A DNA stretch of 64,000 nt from JAIBJN01 sp963775505 (GTDB lineage: Bacteria; Actinomycetota; Thermoleophilia; Gaiellales; Gaiellaceae), in contig CAVZIL010000004.1 in NCBI GenBank assembly GCA_963775505.1, positions 1-64,000 on the forward strand. The letters are read 5' to 3'. Shown here one piece after another: positions 1-10,198 of this stretch. The stretch's first letter is position 1, and the number at the start of each line of letters is the position of its first letter. Both the position numbers and the translations under genes were made by a program. The notes under the pieces were generated by a model. The model did no database searches. It saw only the letters and a list, made by a program, of their open reading frames with translations, and was not told where the DNA came from.

Positions 1-201
1 GCGTTTCGAGCTGGCGAGGAACAGCTCCTTCTTCGTGCCGAAGAGGCGGAAGAGATAGGGCTGCGAGATGCCGGCGCGCTGGGCGATCTTCTCGGTCGAG
101 GTGCCGTGGAGCCCGCCGTAGGCGAACTCCGTCATGGCCGCCTCGAGGATCTCCTCGCGACGGACCTCGGCGCTCTTTCGCTCGGTCGCGTGCGTTGCCA
201 T
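1..201 (-). CDS. TetR family regulator, N-terminal part (runs off window)
   Basis: Reading leftwards from the ATG at 201-199, 67 codons are visible before the window edge. They contain a typical TetR DNA-binding domain: an amphipathic first helix (REEILEAAMTEFAYGGLHG), then TSTEKIAQRAGIS and the recognition helix and turn QPYLFRLFGTKKELF. The ligand-binding domain lies outside the window, so the inducer cannot be guessed. The gene is divergent from the ribonucleotide reductase at 351. The intergenic DNA directly in front of its start holds an operator-like sequence at 211-229, consistent with autoregulation. Confidence 0.9.
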   Translation of the reverse strand, partial: MATHATERKSAEVRREEILEAAMTEFAYGGLHGTSTEKIAQRAGISQPYLFRLFGTKKELFLASSKR

Positions 202-210
202 GGCGGGTAA

Positions 211-229
211 GTTAGCACTCACTCACAAC
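211..229. promoter_or_regulatory. Possible TetR operator
   Basis: GTTAGCACTCACTCACAAC, an imperfect inverted repeat ten bases upstream of the TetR start. TetR proteins that control MFS pumps commonly bind GTGAGT/ACTCAC half sites. The right half, ACTCACAA, recurs in the palindrome before the MFS pump at 22242. Assignment is by position and half-site similarity only. Confidence 0.35.
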
Positions 230-350
230 GCCGTCAAGGGGGTTGCTCAGGCGCTCGGATTCCGTCCGACCCCCGCTCTACTCTCACTGGTCCCCGCCAC
301 CGGCGGGCCAGCTTTAGACCTACGTCAGACCGATACCCTTGGAGGGAGAC

Positions 351-3111
351 ATGGCGTCCGCAGCGCGCACCGGTACCGCACCCGTCATCGAGGACGAGGC
401 GCTCGTGAACAGCGTCGCCGATGCCGCGCGGCCGTGCGGTGTCAAGCGCTATTTCACGATCCCCGGTCGCGACCCGTTCGACGAGATCGAGTGGGAGCTC
501 CGCGATGCCTTCATCCCCGGCAAGGACGGCCCGGTCTTCGAGCAGAAGGGCGTCGAGTTCCCGAAGTTCTGGTCGCAGACGGCGACGAACATCGTCGCGC
601 AGAAGTACTTCCGCGGCCGCATGTCCTCGCCCGAGCGCGAGTCGAGCGTGAAGCAGATGATCGGCCGCGTCGTCGCCACAGCCGTGGCGTGGGGCCGCGA
701 CGGCGGCTACTTCGCCGACGAGGACGAGGCCGACACCTTCGAGGCCGAGCTCAAGGCGATCCTCGTCAACCAGCTCGCCTCCTTCAACTCGCCGGTCTGG
801 TTCAACGTCGGCTTCGAGGAGCGTCCGCAGTGCAGCGCGTGCTTCATCCTCTCGATCGAGGATTCGATGGACTCGATCCTGGATTGGATCCGGCGCGAGG
901 GAATCATCTTCCGCGGCGGCTCCGGCTCGGGCGTCAACCTTTCGCACCTGCGCTCCTCCAAGGAGCAGCTCTCCAAGGGCGGCTACGCCTCCGGGCCGGT
1001 CAGCTTCATGCGGGGCGCCGACGCCTCGGCCGGCACGATCAAGTCCGGCGGCAAGACCCGCCGTGCAGCCAAGATGGTCGTCCTCGACATCGACCACCCC
1101 GACGTCGAGGAGTTCATCTGGTGCAAGGCCCACGAGGAGGAGAAGGCGCGCGTCCTCGAGGCGGCCGGCTACGACATGTCGCTGGACTCGCCCGACTGGG
1201 CTTCGATCCAGTACCAGAACGCGAACAACTCGGTGCGCGTGACGGACGCCTTCATGGAGGCCGTCGAGGCCAACGACGACTGGAACCTCACCGCCCGCAC
1301 CGACGGCAGCGTCGTCACCACGCTTCCCGCGCGCGACCTGCTCACGCAGGCCGCCGAGGCCGCGTGGCGCTGCGCCGACCCGGGCGTCCAGTACGACACG
1401 ACCATCAACGCGTGGCACACCCTCCCGAACACGAGCCGGATCAACGCCTCCAACCCGTGCTCCGAGTACATGTCCATCGACGACAGCGCCTGCAACCTCG
1501 CCTCCATCAACCTGATGAAGTTCCGCCGCGAGGACGGCGACCTCGACGTCGAGGCCTTCGAGCACACGGTCGACACGGTCTTCCTCGCGCAGGAGATCCT
1601 CGTCGGGTACTCGAGCTACCCGACGCCCGAGATCGACCGAAACGCGAAGGCGTACCGTCAGCTCGGCCTCGGCTACGCGAACCTCGGCGCGCTCCTCATG
1701 TCGCGCGGGCTCCCGTACGACTCGGACGAGGGCCGCGCCTTCGCCGCCGCGGTCACCGCGCTGATGACCGGCCGCGCCTACCGCAAGTCGGCCGAGATCG
1801 CCGGTCGCATGGGCCCGTTCGCGGGCTACCAGCCGAACGCGGGCGCGATGATCGGCGTGATCGCCAAGCACCGTGCCGCGGTCGGGAACATCGAGCACGC
1901 CCACGCCGTGCCGGACGACCTCCTCTCGGCGGCCCGGAAGTCCTGGGACGACGCGCTCGACCTGGGCGAGGTCAGCGGCTACCGCAACGCGCAGGCCACC
2001 GTGCTCGCGCCCACCGGGACGATCAGCTTCATGATGGATTGCGACACGACCGGGGTCGAGCCGGACTTCTCGCTCGTGAAGATGAAGAAGCTCGTCGGCG
2101 GCGGCGACCTCACGATCGTGAACAAGACGGTGCCGATGGCGCTCGACCGGATGGGCTACGCGCCCGAGGAGCGCGACCAGGTTGTCGCCTTCATCGACGA
2201 CCGCAACACCGTCGTCGGCGCGCCGTTCCTGAAGACCGAGCACTACCCGGTCTTCGACTGCGCGATCGGCGAGCGCGCCATCCACTACATGGGCCACGTG
2301 AAGATGATGGGCGCCGTCCAGCCCTTCATCTCGGGCGCGATCTCGAAGACGGTCAACCTCCCCGAGGACACGTCCGTCGATGAGGTCGCCGGCCTGTTCA
2401 CGGACGCCTGGAAGCTCGGCGTCAAGGCGATCGCCATCTATCGCGACAACTGCAAGGTCGCGCAGCCGCTCTCGAAGAAGTCGGACACCGCCGCGCCGGC
2501 ACCCGTGCAGCGCGAAGACCGGCGCCGCCTCCCCGACGATCGCACCGAGATCGGCCGCAAGTTCCGCGTCGGCGACTACGAGGGCTACATCCACGTCGGC
2601 CTCTACGACGACGGCACCCCCGGGCGACATCTTCGTGGACATCGCCAAGGAGGGCACGACCCTCGCCGGCCTCATGAACTCGTTCATGATCTCGGTCTCG
2701 CTCGGCCTCCAGTACGGCGTCCCGCTCGAGGTCTACGTCTCCAAGTTCGCCCACATGCGCTTCGAGCCGAGCGGCCTCACGAACGACGCCGACATCCGCG
2801 CCGCCAAGTCCCTCGTCGACTACATCTTCCGCTGGATGGGCAAGAAGTTCCTCGACACAGAGACCCAGCAGGAGCTCGGCATCCTCAGCCCGGAGGTGCG
2901 CAAGCGCCTGGCTGAGGCCCACGACATCCTGGAGGGCAACGGGGCCGCAGGCACCGATGCCGAGGCCGCGCCGGCCCCGCCGCCCGGCCAGACCGCCCTG
3001 TTCAACGCGTTCGAGGACGCGGTGGAGTGCGCCAAGTGCGGCGGGCGGATGGTGAGGACGGGCTCGTGCTACACGTGTCGCGACTGCGGCCAGAACACCG
3101 GTTGTAGCTGA
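351..3111 (+). CDS. nrdJ: Vitamin B12-dependent ribonucleotide reductase, class II (one frameshift)
   Basis: Adenosylcobalamin-dependent reductase that makes deoxyribonucleotides without oxygen dependence; about 919 residues once the frame is restored. The ATG at 351 is preceded by GGAGGGAG at 341-348. Visible landmarks are CSACFIL at residues 161-167 (one half of the redox-active cysteine pair), NPCSEY at 368-373 with the radical-site Cys370 and Glu372, PTGTIS, and a C-terminal zinc-ribbon-like tail with CAKCGG and CYTCRDCG. The frame breaks at 2617-2624 (CCCCCGGG), where one surplus base separates GLYDDGTPG from DIFVDIAKEG; similarity is continuous across the join, so a sequencing indel is likely. 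No B12 riboswitch was recognised in the 150 bases upstream. Confidence 0.93.
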
Positions 3112-3182
3112 GCTGTAAAACGTCCTAGAGCGGTGCAGTCGCCCCGGTCTAGTCGCGGGAGGAAGTTTTCGGCGGCACTGGC

Positions 3183-4139
3183 GTGTTATCGACAGGGCCG
3201 TGCGCCCGTCGGGGTGTCGTGGCGAAGCGTCTGGCCGCCGATGCTAAGGGCATGCGGCGGCGTGTGCGAAGAGTTCAGAGGTTCCTCCGAGCGAGGCGTC
3301 GACGGGATCGCCTCACGGGGTGTCAAACGCATCGGGCTCTCCGGAAGTACATGGCGGGGTCGCCGCCTCCGCAGGGCTCGTTTCTGTGGCTCGATCTCGA
3401 CGACATGTATCTCATGAACAAGACATGGGGGTACGAGGCGGGGAACGCGTTGCTCAAGCAGATCGGAAGCGAGCTTCGCTCGCTCGCGAATGGCAACAAG
3501 GTGATCCGCTTCGGAGGCGACGAGTTCGTCGTTCTGCTTCCGGATGCGGGCCTGGGTGAGGCGGCGGGTCTGGCGAGGGCGATCATGGAGCGGGTCGCTG
3601 AGCTCGGCTCGGTGTGGCCCATCGAGGGCGGAACGCCGGGCGCCGGCGCAACGGTCGCCGCCCATCGGTGGGGCGACGCTCCCGAGGCCGCCCTGCGTGA
3701 AGCGGACCTCAAGCAGATGCTCTTCAAGCAGGCCCGCAAGGCCAGTCGCCAGACGCCTGCGCGCCCGCCCCTTCGCGCCGGCCGACCGCTCGAGGAGTAC
3801 GTCGAACTCCTCGAGAGCCGGCTAATCCTCGAGCTGGGCTATCCACGTTCCTGGACGCGCATGGCCTTCTTCGAGCGTCAGCTGGGGCCGGCAACACGAT
3901 GGGAGTGGCAGCCGGGGAGCGAGGTTGCTGCGGCGGAGTTCGAGCCTCGGTTCCAGGAGATCGTTCGCAGCACCGACCGCTGCTGGATCAACCTGATTGC
4001 TGTCACGGTCGCGGCCGACACTCTCATTTGCGCGGTCGAGTGGTTTCCGGCTGGGCGCGGCGCCGCGCGCCCGCCAGAGGACGCGGCGCTCATGTTCATG
4101 ACGGAGTTCGGCTTCGGAGACGGTCGAGGCGACCGGTGA
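3183..4139 (+). CDS. Small GGDEF-domain protein, putative diguanylate cyclase
   Basis: A 318-residue soluble protein. The GGDEF domain starts at DRLTGCQTHRAL, continues with a metal-site stretch LWLDLDDMYLMNKTWG, and has an intact catalytic loop RFGGDEFVVLLP, so it could make cyclic di-GMP from GTP. There is no RxxD inhibitory site before the loop, no sensor domain and no membrane segment. About 120 C-terminal residues (from roughly 200 on, LEEYVELLESRLI onward) match nothing I recognise. The start could be GTG 3183 or ATG 3252; both keep most of the domain. It stands alone between the reductase and the convergent RES gene and is flanked by a short inverted repeat (3107-3122 and 4174-4189). 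Confidence 0.75.
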   Translation: MLSTGPCARRGVVAKRLAADAKGMRRRVRRVQRFLRARRRRDRLTGCQTHRALRKYMAGSPPPQGSFLWLDLDDMYLMNKTWGYEAGNALLKQIGSELRSLANGNKVIRFGGDEFVVLLPDAGLGEAAGLARAIMERVAELGSVWPIEGGTPGAGATVAAHRWGDAPEAALREADLKQMLFKQARKASRQTPARPPLRAGRPLEEYVELLESRLILELGYPRSWTRMAFFERQLGPATRWEWQPGSEVAAAEFEPRFQEIVRSTDRCWINLIAVTVAADTLICAVEWFPAGRGAARPPEDAALMFMTEFGFGDGRGDR

Positions 4140-4248
4140 CACCGACTTGTCGTTTTCGGTGTCACTCAACTGTCGTTTCACAGCTGAGCTGAGCTAAGGC
4201 AGAAGGGCAGATCCCAGCCGTCGGGGCCGTTCTGTTCTTCCTAGCTGC

Positions 4249-4794
4249 TCAGGGAGTGGCGGCCTGGCGTGGGCCAGTGCTCGGCTGCGTCGCAGCGTCG
4301 CCCTCACCGGCGTAACGCACGAGCATCGGCGGCGTGTGGAGGCATTCGGCGAAGCTGAACGGCCGCGTGACGAGCGGCTGCACGTCGGCGGCCTCGGGAT
4401 GGAGCGGGTTCATTAGCACGACGTCCGCCTCAGGGAGGACCTGCGAGCGCACTGCCGCCAGCAAGCCGCGGCGCTCCTGGAGCCAGTCGCTCACCCACTC
4501 GCGGATCACATCGTCGTCAGCGTTGGGAACCCTCTCCGGAACCGAATCGATTTCAGTCCAGCCAAGGACGTAGTCGTCTGGCGCATCGGCCGGATTACCA
4601 GGCAGGTACCGCAGGGCCACGAGCACCGCGAGCCCCGCCTCCGAGGCGAAGTTGACGACCGGCGTGCCGGGCGGTGAGTAGCGGCCGCCATGTTCCAAGG
4701 TTCCCGCGCCGTCGAGCGCCGTCTGGTCCGTCCGGGTGAGTCGCCAGAGCCGTGTCAATGCGAGTTGCTGGGTCGGCGCGAGGATTCCATGCAC
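4249..4794 (-). CDS. RES-domain protein, toxin-like (orphan)
   Basis: 181 residues. The pattern TRLWRLTR, then GAGTLEHGGRYSPPGTPVV, then FASEAGLAVLVALRYL, and a late NPLHPEA is that of the RES domain, whose members degrade NAD+ when freed from their antitoxin. The GTG start at 4794 is chosen because GAGGA lies eight bases upstream and it places the WRL motif near the N terminus. RES toxins normally follow an Xre-like DUF2384 antitoxin gene; none is visible beside this gene. Its upstream neighbour is a divergent GNAT. It could be a solitary RES enzyme or one whose antitoxin is elsewhere. Confidence 0.75.
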   Translation of the reverse strand: MHGILAPTQQLALTRLWRLTRTDQTALDGAGTLEHGGRYSPPGTPVVNFASEAGLAVLVALRYLPGNPADAPDDYVLGWTEIDSVPERVPNADDDVIREWVSDWLQERRGLLAAVRSQVLPEADVVLMNPLHPEAADVQPLVTRPFSFAECLHTPPMLVRYAGEGDAATQPSTGPRQAATP

Positions 4795-4919
4795 GAGCGC
4801 ATCCTCGCATGACTCAAGACACTGAGCTGCGCGAGCGTTCGGGAATGTCGCCCGAGGACTCTCGTTTCCGCCTGCTCTCGACTCGACGAGCCGGACTATG
4901 CTCTCGACTGAAGCCGCCG

Positions 4920-5534
4920 ATGGCCAAGCGCTCAGCACAGATGTCCGGAGGGGCGAGCCCGGCGGAGAGGGCTTCCTACGAGACCCGCCCGCTCGACGCG
5001 TCCACGTGGGACGCCTTTGCGGAGCTGGTCGAGCGCAACAACGGGGTCTACGGAGGGTGCTGGTGCATCGCCCATCACTCCGAGTACCAGCGCGGCGTCA
5101 GCGATCCCCGCACTCTGAAGGAGGAGCTGGTCAGGGCGGGCCGCGCTCATGCCGCGCTGGTCTTCGACGAGGACGACCTCGCGCAGGGCTGGTGCCAGTA
5201 CGGCAGTCCGGAGGAACTCGGGCTCAAGCACCACCGTGAGTACGCGAAGAACCCGCCGCCTCGTGCGCGCTGGCGGATCGCCTGCATCTTCGTCGACAAA
5301 GGCCATCGCGGCCGCGGAGTCGCGCGGGCCGGGCTGGAGGGCGCGCTCGCCCAGATCGCCGCCGCCGGCGGCGGTCTCATCGAGGCGATCTCCGAGGTAA
5401 CCGCCGGACGGGAGGCTCAAGGCCGGTTCCTGTTCAGTGCGACCGCCGAGCTGTTCGAGCAGTCCGGGTTCACGAGAGGACGGCAGGTCGGCAAGCACGC
5501 GTGGATCGTGAGCCGCGAGATCGACCCCGCGTAG
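4920..5534 (+). CDS. GNAT family N-acetyltransferase
   Basis: About 204 residues from ATG 4920; ATG 4941 is an alternative. The N-terminal half holds YETRPLDASTWDAFAELV and a Trp/Cys-rich NGVYGGCWCIAHH segment. The acetyl-CoA binding region follows as ACIFVDKGHRGRGVARAGL, with the R/Q-x-x-G-x-G/A loop of GNAT enzymes. The substrate is not evident. The gene is divergent from the RES gene with about 125 bp between the two starts; no shared function is implied by sequence. Confidence 0.82.
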   Translation: MAKRSAQMSGGASPAERASYETRPLDASTWDAFAELVERNNGVYGGCWCIAHHSEYQRGVSDPRTLKEELVRAGRAHAALVFDEDDLAQGWCQYGSPEELGLKHHREYAKNPPPRARWRIACIFVDKGHRGRGVARAGLEGALAQIAAAGGGLIEAISEVTAGREAQGRFLFSATAELFEQSGFTRGRQVGKHAWIVSREIDPA

Positions 5535-6026
5535 CGGACACCCACAAGCCGCGGGAAGAAATACTGCAGGAAGAGCCCCAGCGAAATTGGCACGGGTGGG
5601 CGCTCGACCTGTGGCTGCAAGGCGGCCCTCACACAGGTGCGCAATTGCATGGGCGACCGCCCCTCTGCGCGACCTTCCGCAGCAAGGTGTTCGGCCGTGC
5701 CCCGTTACGTGCCCGTGGTTGCCGCGCGGAGGCCTGTCAAGGCGCGGAGCGCCGACCCCGGAGCGGAGCGGAGGGGTTGACGGGGTGAGCACGGCGGCCA
5801 GGATTTGGCGCGTTCGGGGCAGGGCCAGGCGGGCGCGTAGCGCCCGCTCTTTTTGTTGAGGTCAGTGCGTTATGCCCTTTTGATCGTTCCTATTCAGGGC
5901 GGAAGGGCAGAAGCGGCTGAAATGGCACGAACGGGTCGGGGCTCCAGTTCTTCGACCGGCGGCGCGGCCGAAGGTCACCGCCATCTCGCGCCCGTGCGGC
6001 TCCCGAAGGCGGCGCCAAGCGCATGC
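5535..6026. other. Intergenic region without a supported gene
   Basis: About 490 bp between the GNAT stop and the convergent response regulator. Open frames here are short or are shadows of the neighbour and show no recognisable protein. It contains a strong hairpin with a T tract (5829-5856) and, ahead of it, a weak sigma-70-like arrangement (TTGACG at 5777 and CAGGAT at 5799). A small RNA or a distant terminator for the GNAT are both possible. Confidence 0.5.
5829..5856 (+). terminator. Intrinsic terminator hairpin
   Basis: GCGGGCGC, loop GTA, GCGCCCGC form a perfect 8-bp stem (5829-5836 with 5840-5847), followed by TCTTTTTGTT. This is the only hairpin in the window with a clear U tract. 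It lies about 295 bp beyond the GNAT stop, so it may end that transcript or a separate small RNA starting near 5810. Confidence 0.7.
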
Positions 6027-6710
6027 CTAGCCCGACGACCCGGACGAGCCGGCTCGGGTGAGCCCGCTCTCGTAGGCGAAGATCACTGCCTGGACGCGGT
6101 CGCGGAGGTGGAGCTTCATGAGGATCCGCTTGACGTGGGTCTTCACCGTGGACTCCTCGATCACGAGCTCCTTTGCGATCTCGCTGTTCGAGAGGCCGCG
6201 CGCGACCTGGGCCAGGACCTCGCGCTCGCGCGGCGTGAGCTCGCCGAGCCGCTCGTCGTAGGGCCTGTCCGCGGCCGGCTGGCTCGCCATACGGTCGATT
6301 ACCCGGCGGGTGACCGACGGTGAGAGGAGCGAGTCGCCGACGGCGACGGTGTGGATGCCGGCGATGAGCTCTTCGGGGCTGGTGCGCTTGAGGAGGAAGC
6401 CTGAGGCGCCGGCGTTGAGGGCGCCGAAGATGTAGTCGTCCTGCTCGAAGGTCGTGAGGATCATGACCTTGACCTCCGGCGAGCTCTCGAGCACCTCGCG
6501 GGTCGCCGTGATGCCGTCCAGGTCGGGCATGCGGACGTCCATGAGGACGACGCCCGGGCTCGAGGCCCGCACCTGCTCGACCGCGGCGCGACCGTCCGAG
6601 GCCTCGCCGACGACCTCGATGGCGTCGTCGCTCGACAGCACGGCTTTGAGGCCGGCGCGCATGAGGTCGTCGTCGTCCACGAGGAGGACACGGACCGGCG
6701 CCTCGCTCAT
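6027..6710 (-). CDS. NarL/LuxR-type response regulator
   Basis: 227 residues. The receiver domain begins VRVLLVDDDDLMRAGL; the acceptor Asp lies in VVLMDVRMPDLDG and the conserved Lys in GFLLKRTSPEEL. The C-terminal helix-turn-helix reads LTPREREVLAQVARGLSNSEIA, then EESTVKTHVKRILMKL. Its start codon overlaps the stop of the histidine kinase gene as ATGA (6707-6710), so the pair is co-translated. The divergent ABC exporter at 7983 is the obvious target, as in antibiotic-sensing pairs of this type; that link is inference from position. Confidence 0.92.
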   Translation of the reverse strand: MSEAPVRVLLVDDDDLMRAGLKAVLSSDDAIEVVGEASDGRAAVEQVRASSPGVVLMDVRMPDLDGITATREVLESSPEVKVMILTTFEQDDYIFGALNAGASGFLLKRTSPEELIAGIHTVAVGDSLLSPSVTRRVIDRMASQPAADRPYDERLGELTPREREVLAQVARGLSNSEIAKELVIEESTVKTHVKRILMKLHLRDRVQAVIFAYESGLTRAGSSGSSG

Positions 6711-7840
6711 GCCCTCGCCTCGCCGTACGGCAGCCGCGCGTGGACGCGGAAGGAGCCGTTGTCCGCACCCGCCTCGAAGCTGCCGCCGAGGAGCTGGGCG
6801 CGCTCCCGCATGCCCACGATGCCCTGGCCGCCGCCGTCGCGCTCCGGCGAGCTCGGCGCTCCCGGGTTGGTCACCGCGATCTCCAGCGCCCTCGGAGCGA
6901 ACTCGATCGCCACCGCGGCGCTTCCGCCGCCGTGCCACGCCGCGTTGGTCAGCGCCTCCTGGAGGATCCGGTAGGCAGCGTGGTCGACGGCCGGGCTCAG
7001 GGCCCGGCGCGACCCCTCGACGGTGACGGTCACCGCGAGCCCGGAAACCCGGTAGCGCTCCGCGAGGCCGTCGAGCGCGGCCAAGCCCGGGGGCGGCTCG
7101 ACCTCCCCAGGCGGGAGGTCGTCGCGGAGGGCTCGCACCAGCTGGTCGATCTCGCCCAGCGTGTCGCGCGCAACCTCCTCGACCGTCTGGAGCGCGGCCC
7201 GGGCGCCTGCGGGATCCCGCTCCTGCAACAGGCGCGCCGCGCCCGCCTGGACGAGGATCACGTTGATCGCGTGCCCGGCCGAGTCGTGCAGGTCGCGCGC
7301 GATGCGCATGCGCTCCTCCGCGGCTGCGAGCCGGCGCTCGCGCTCGGCCTCGCGCTCGGCGTTCCGGGCGCGCTCCTCCAGCTCGGCGATCCGCTCGCGG
7401 CGCAGCCGGGACCGGTCGCCGGCGAACCAGGCCGCCGCCCAGACGCCCGCGCCCAGGAAGAGCTCGGGCGCCAGGCCGTCCCGCACGAGGTGGGGGCCGA
7501 GGAGGATGACGACGCTGGCGGCGAGTGCGGCCCTGCGCAGGGCGTCCCAGGGACGCTCGTCCGCCACGGTGTAGAGCGCGACCGCGAAGCCGAGAGGCGG
7601 TCCGAGCCCGTAGCGAAGCCCGTACAGCGTCGCCGTTGCGGCGGTCACGACCGCGAAGACCGGCAGCGGCGCGACCCGCCGGCCGACGAGCGGCAGGGCG
7701 GTCAGCGCGACCAGCACGACCGCGACGGCGTCGAGGCTCTCGCCGTCGTCGTCGAACCCGCCGCGCGCGATCGCGGCGAGCGAGAACGTCAGCACCACGA
7801 CGGCGATGAGCGCGTCGACGAAAAGCCTCGTGCCTCGCAC
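6707..7840 (-). CDS. Sensor histidine kinase (HisKA_3 type)
   Basis: Membrane kinase with about four hydrophobic segments in the first 150 residues, a charged coiled-coil rich in ERE repeats, then the dimerisation/phosphoacceptor motif RMRIARDLHDSAGHAINV with its His. The ATPase domain shows AYRILQEALTNAAWHGGG and GQGIVGMRERAQLLGG. This is the two-domain kinase class that partners NarL-type regulators. GTG 7840 is preferred because AAGGA precedes it by six bases; GTG 7846 is also possible. No extracellular ligand domain is visible, so the signal is probably sensed within the membrane. Confidence 0.9.
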   Translation of the reverse strand: MRGTRLFVDALIAVVVLTFSLAAIARGGFDDDGESLDAVAVVLVALTALPLVGRRVAPLPVFAVVTAATATLYGLRYGLGPPLGFAVALYTVADERPWDALRRAALAASVVILLGPHLVRDGLAPELFLGAGVWAAAWFAGDRSRLRRERIAELEERARNAEREAERERRLAAAEERMRIARDLHDSAGHAINVILVQAGAARLLQERDPAGARAALQTVEEVARDTLGEIDQLVRALRDDLPPGEVEPPPGLAALDGLAERYRVSGLAVTVTVEGSRRALSPAVDHAAYRILQEALTNAAWHGGGSAAVAIEFAPRALEIAVTNPGAPSSPERDGGGQGIVGMRERAQLLGGSFEAGADNGSFRVHARLPYGEARA

Positions 7841-7982
7841 ACTCACGATCCTTTGACGGTACCGGCCGAACGCCGCCGTCGAGTCGCCCCCGGGCAGGAT
7901 CCTTGTCCTCCCACGGGGGTACGCCGAAGTTCCTCCCTGAGGGCGTTGTGGCCGCAGGTCTCGCCTCCGTACCGTGGAGGGC

Positions 7983-8900
<918 letters not shown>

Positions 8901-8904
<4 letters not shown>

Positions 8905-9726
8905 CCAGGCTCGTCACCGCCGAGCTGCTCATGATGCGCAAGCGCACCAGCACGTGGATCCTGCTCGCGATCTGGACGGCGCTCGCGCTCACGTTCGCCT
9001 ACGTCGTGCCCGTACATCCAGTACACGAACGACCCGGAGCGCGGGTTGGCCGACCTGCTGCCGGAGAGTCTCGTCGGGACGCTCCTCGCCGGCTTCCCGT
9101 TCTTCGGCGGGGTGCTGGCGCTCATGCTCGGAGTCCTCACCGTCGGCAGCGAGTACGGCTGGGGGACGCTGAAGACGCTCTTCACGCAGGGGCCCGGTCG
9201 GCTGCGGGTCTTCGGCGCCAAGCTGGCCGCCGTGGCCGCGGTGCTCCTGGTCTTCGTGCTCGTCGTCTTCGTGCTGGGCGCGCTCGCAAGCTGGGCGATC
9301 GCCGCGAACGAGGGTGCGGACGTCGCCTGGCCGAGCGCGTGGCTCCTCGTCCGGGGCATCGCCGGCGGCTGGCTCGTCTTCGCCGTCTGGGCGGCGCTCG
9401 GCATCTTCCTCGCCGTCGTCACGCGCGGCACCGCCCTCGCGACCGGCATCGGCATCCTGTATGCGTTCGTCGTCGAGGGCCTCTTGAGCGCGCTCGCCCG
9501 CGAGGTCAGCCTCCTGGACGGCCTGGTGGAGTTCTTCGTGCGCGCGAACGGCTACTCGCTCGTCGCCGTGCTCGGCGTGTCCCAGGAGGAGGTCTCGGAC
9601 ACGGGCCCGGGCTCGTTCTCCGGCCCGTTCGTGGCGGGCGGCCAGGCGCTGCTCGTACTGGCGGTCTACCTCGCCGCGTTCCTCCTGGCCGCGGGCTGGC
9701 TCCTGCGCCGCCGCGATGTAGCGTGA
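8901..9726 (+). CDS. ABC transporter permease (one frameshift)
   Basis: About 275 residues with six hydrophobic segments, starting MTRLVTAELLMMRKRTSTW. Hydrophobic stretches include WILLAIWTALALTFAYVV, FFGGVLALMLGVLTVG, and VLLVFVLVVFVLGALASWAI. It is the ABC-2 type membrane partner of the ATPase before it. One extra base at 9009-9012 (CCCG) breaks the frame between FAYVVP and YIQYTNDPERGL. The substrate is unknown; an antimicrobial or other amphipathic molecule is typical for exporters next to kinase/NarL pairs. Confidence 0.88.
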
Positions 9727-9757
9727 ACGTCCGCTCAGGCCGACGTGGCGGGGCGCT

Positions 9758-10198
9758 CTAGTGGTCGAACCGGACGCCGGCGAGGATCTCGACGGCGATG
9801 ATTGCCGCGACCACGAAGTCGACCACAAGACAGAACGGAGGCCACCACCGCGTGTTGGCAACGAACTGAGTGCGGTGCTGCCAGAGGTCCTTGAGCCCGT
9901 GGCCGGCGAGGCCGACGACGAGCAGCCACGGTGTGCCGGTGATCGCTGCGGCGGCGATGATGATGAACCCGCTGGCGACGCCGGTCTCGACGGCGAGAAC
10001 GGTGGGGCGTCCGTCTGCGACTGCGAAACCGATGTAGATCGCGGCGATCACCGCAAGCCCGAGCGCGTAGACGGTCGCGGCGTCGAGCCACCAGAGAGCA
10101 AGCGGCGTGGCCGCCTGCGCGACTCCGACGACCACTCCCCACACGATCGGCCCTCGCCAGCGTGCGCGGGCCGGCCGCGCAACAGCGGCCACGCTCAC
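9758..10198 (-). CDS. Small four-helix membrane protein (DUF6010-like)
   Basis: 146 residues, four hydrophobic helices. The GTG start at 10198 overlaps the multicopper oxidase stop (GTGA), so it is the last gene of the flavoprotein-oxidase operon. Between helices lies a polar segment, GHGLKDLWQHRTQ, then RWWPPFCLVVD; the HG...D.WQH plus WPP-C-D pattern recalls DUF6010. No enzymatic motif is known to me for this family. Context suggests a membrane accessory for copper handling, but nothing in the sequence proves it. Confidence 0.65.
   Translation of the reverse strand: MSVAAVARPARARWRGPIVWGVVVGVAQAATPLALWWLDAATVYALGLAVIAAIYIGFAVADGRPTVLAVETGVASGFIIIAAAAITGTPWLLVVGLAGHGLKDLWQHRTQFVANTRWWPPFCLVVDFVVAAIIAVEILAGVRFDH

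Noticed and set aside
205..350. B12 riboswitch upstream of the B12-dependent reductase
   Set aside because: No cobalamin-box-like sequence was seen in the short leader; only a ribosome site and the TetR-type operator.
2617..2624. Programmed +1 frameshift in nrdJ
   Set aside because: The same kind of slip occurs in many unrelated genes of the window with no common slippery sequence, so sequencing error is simpler.
234..2687. 817-codon open frame antisense to nrdJ
   Set aside because: Low-complexity composition with no recognisable motif; it mirrors the codon pattern of nrdJ.
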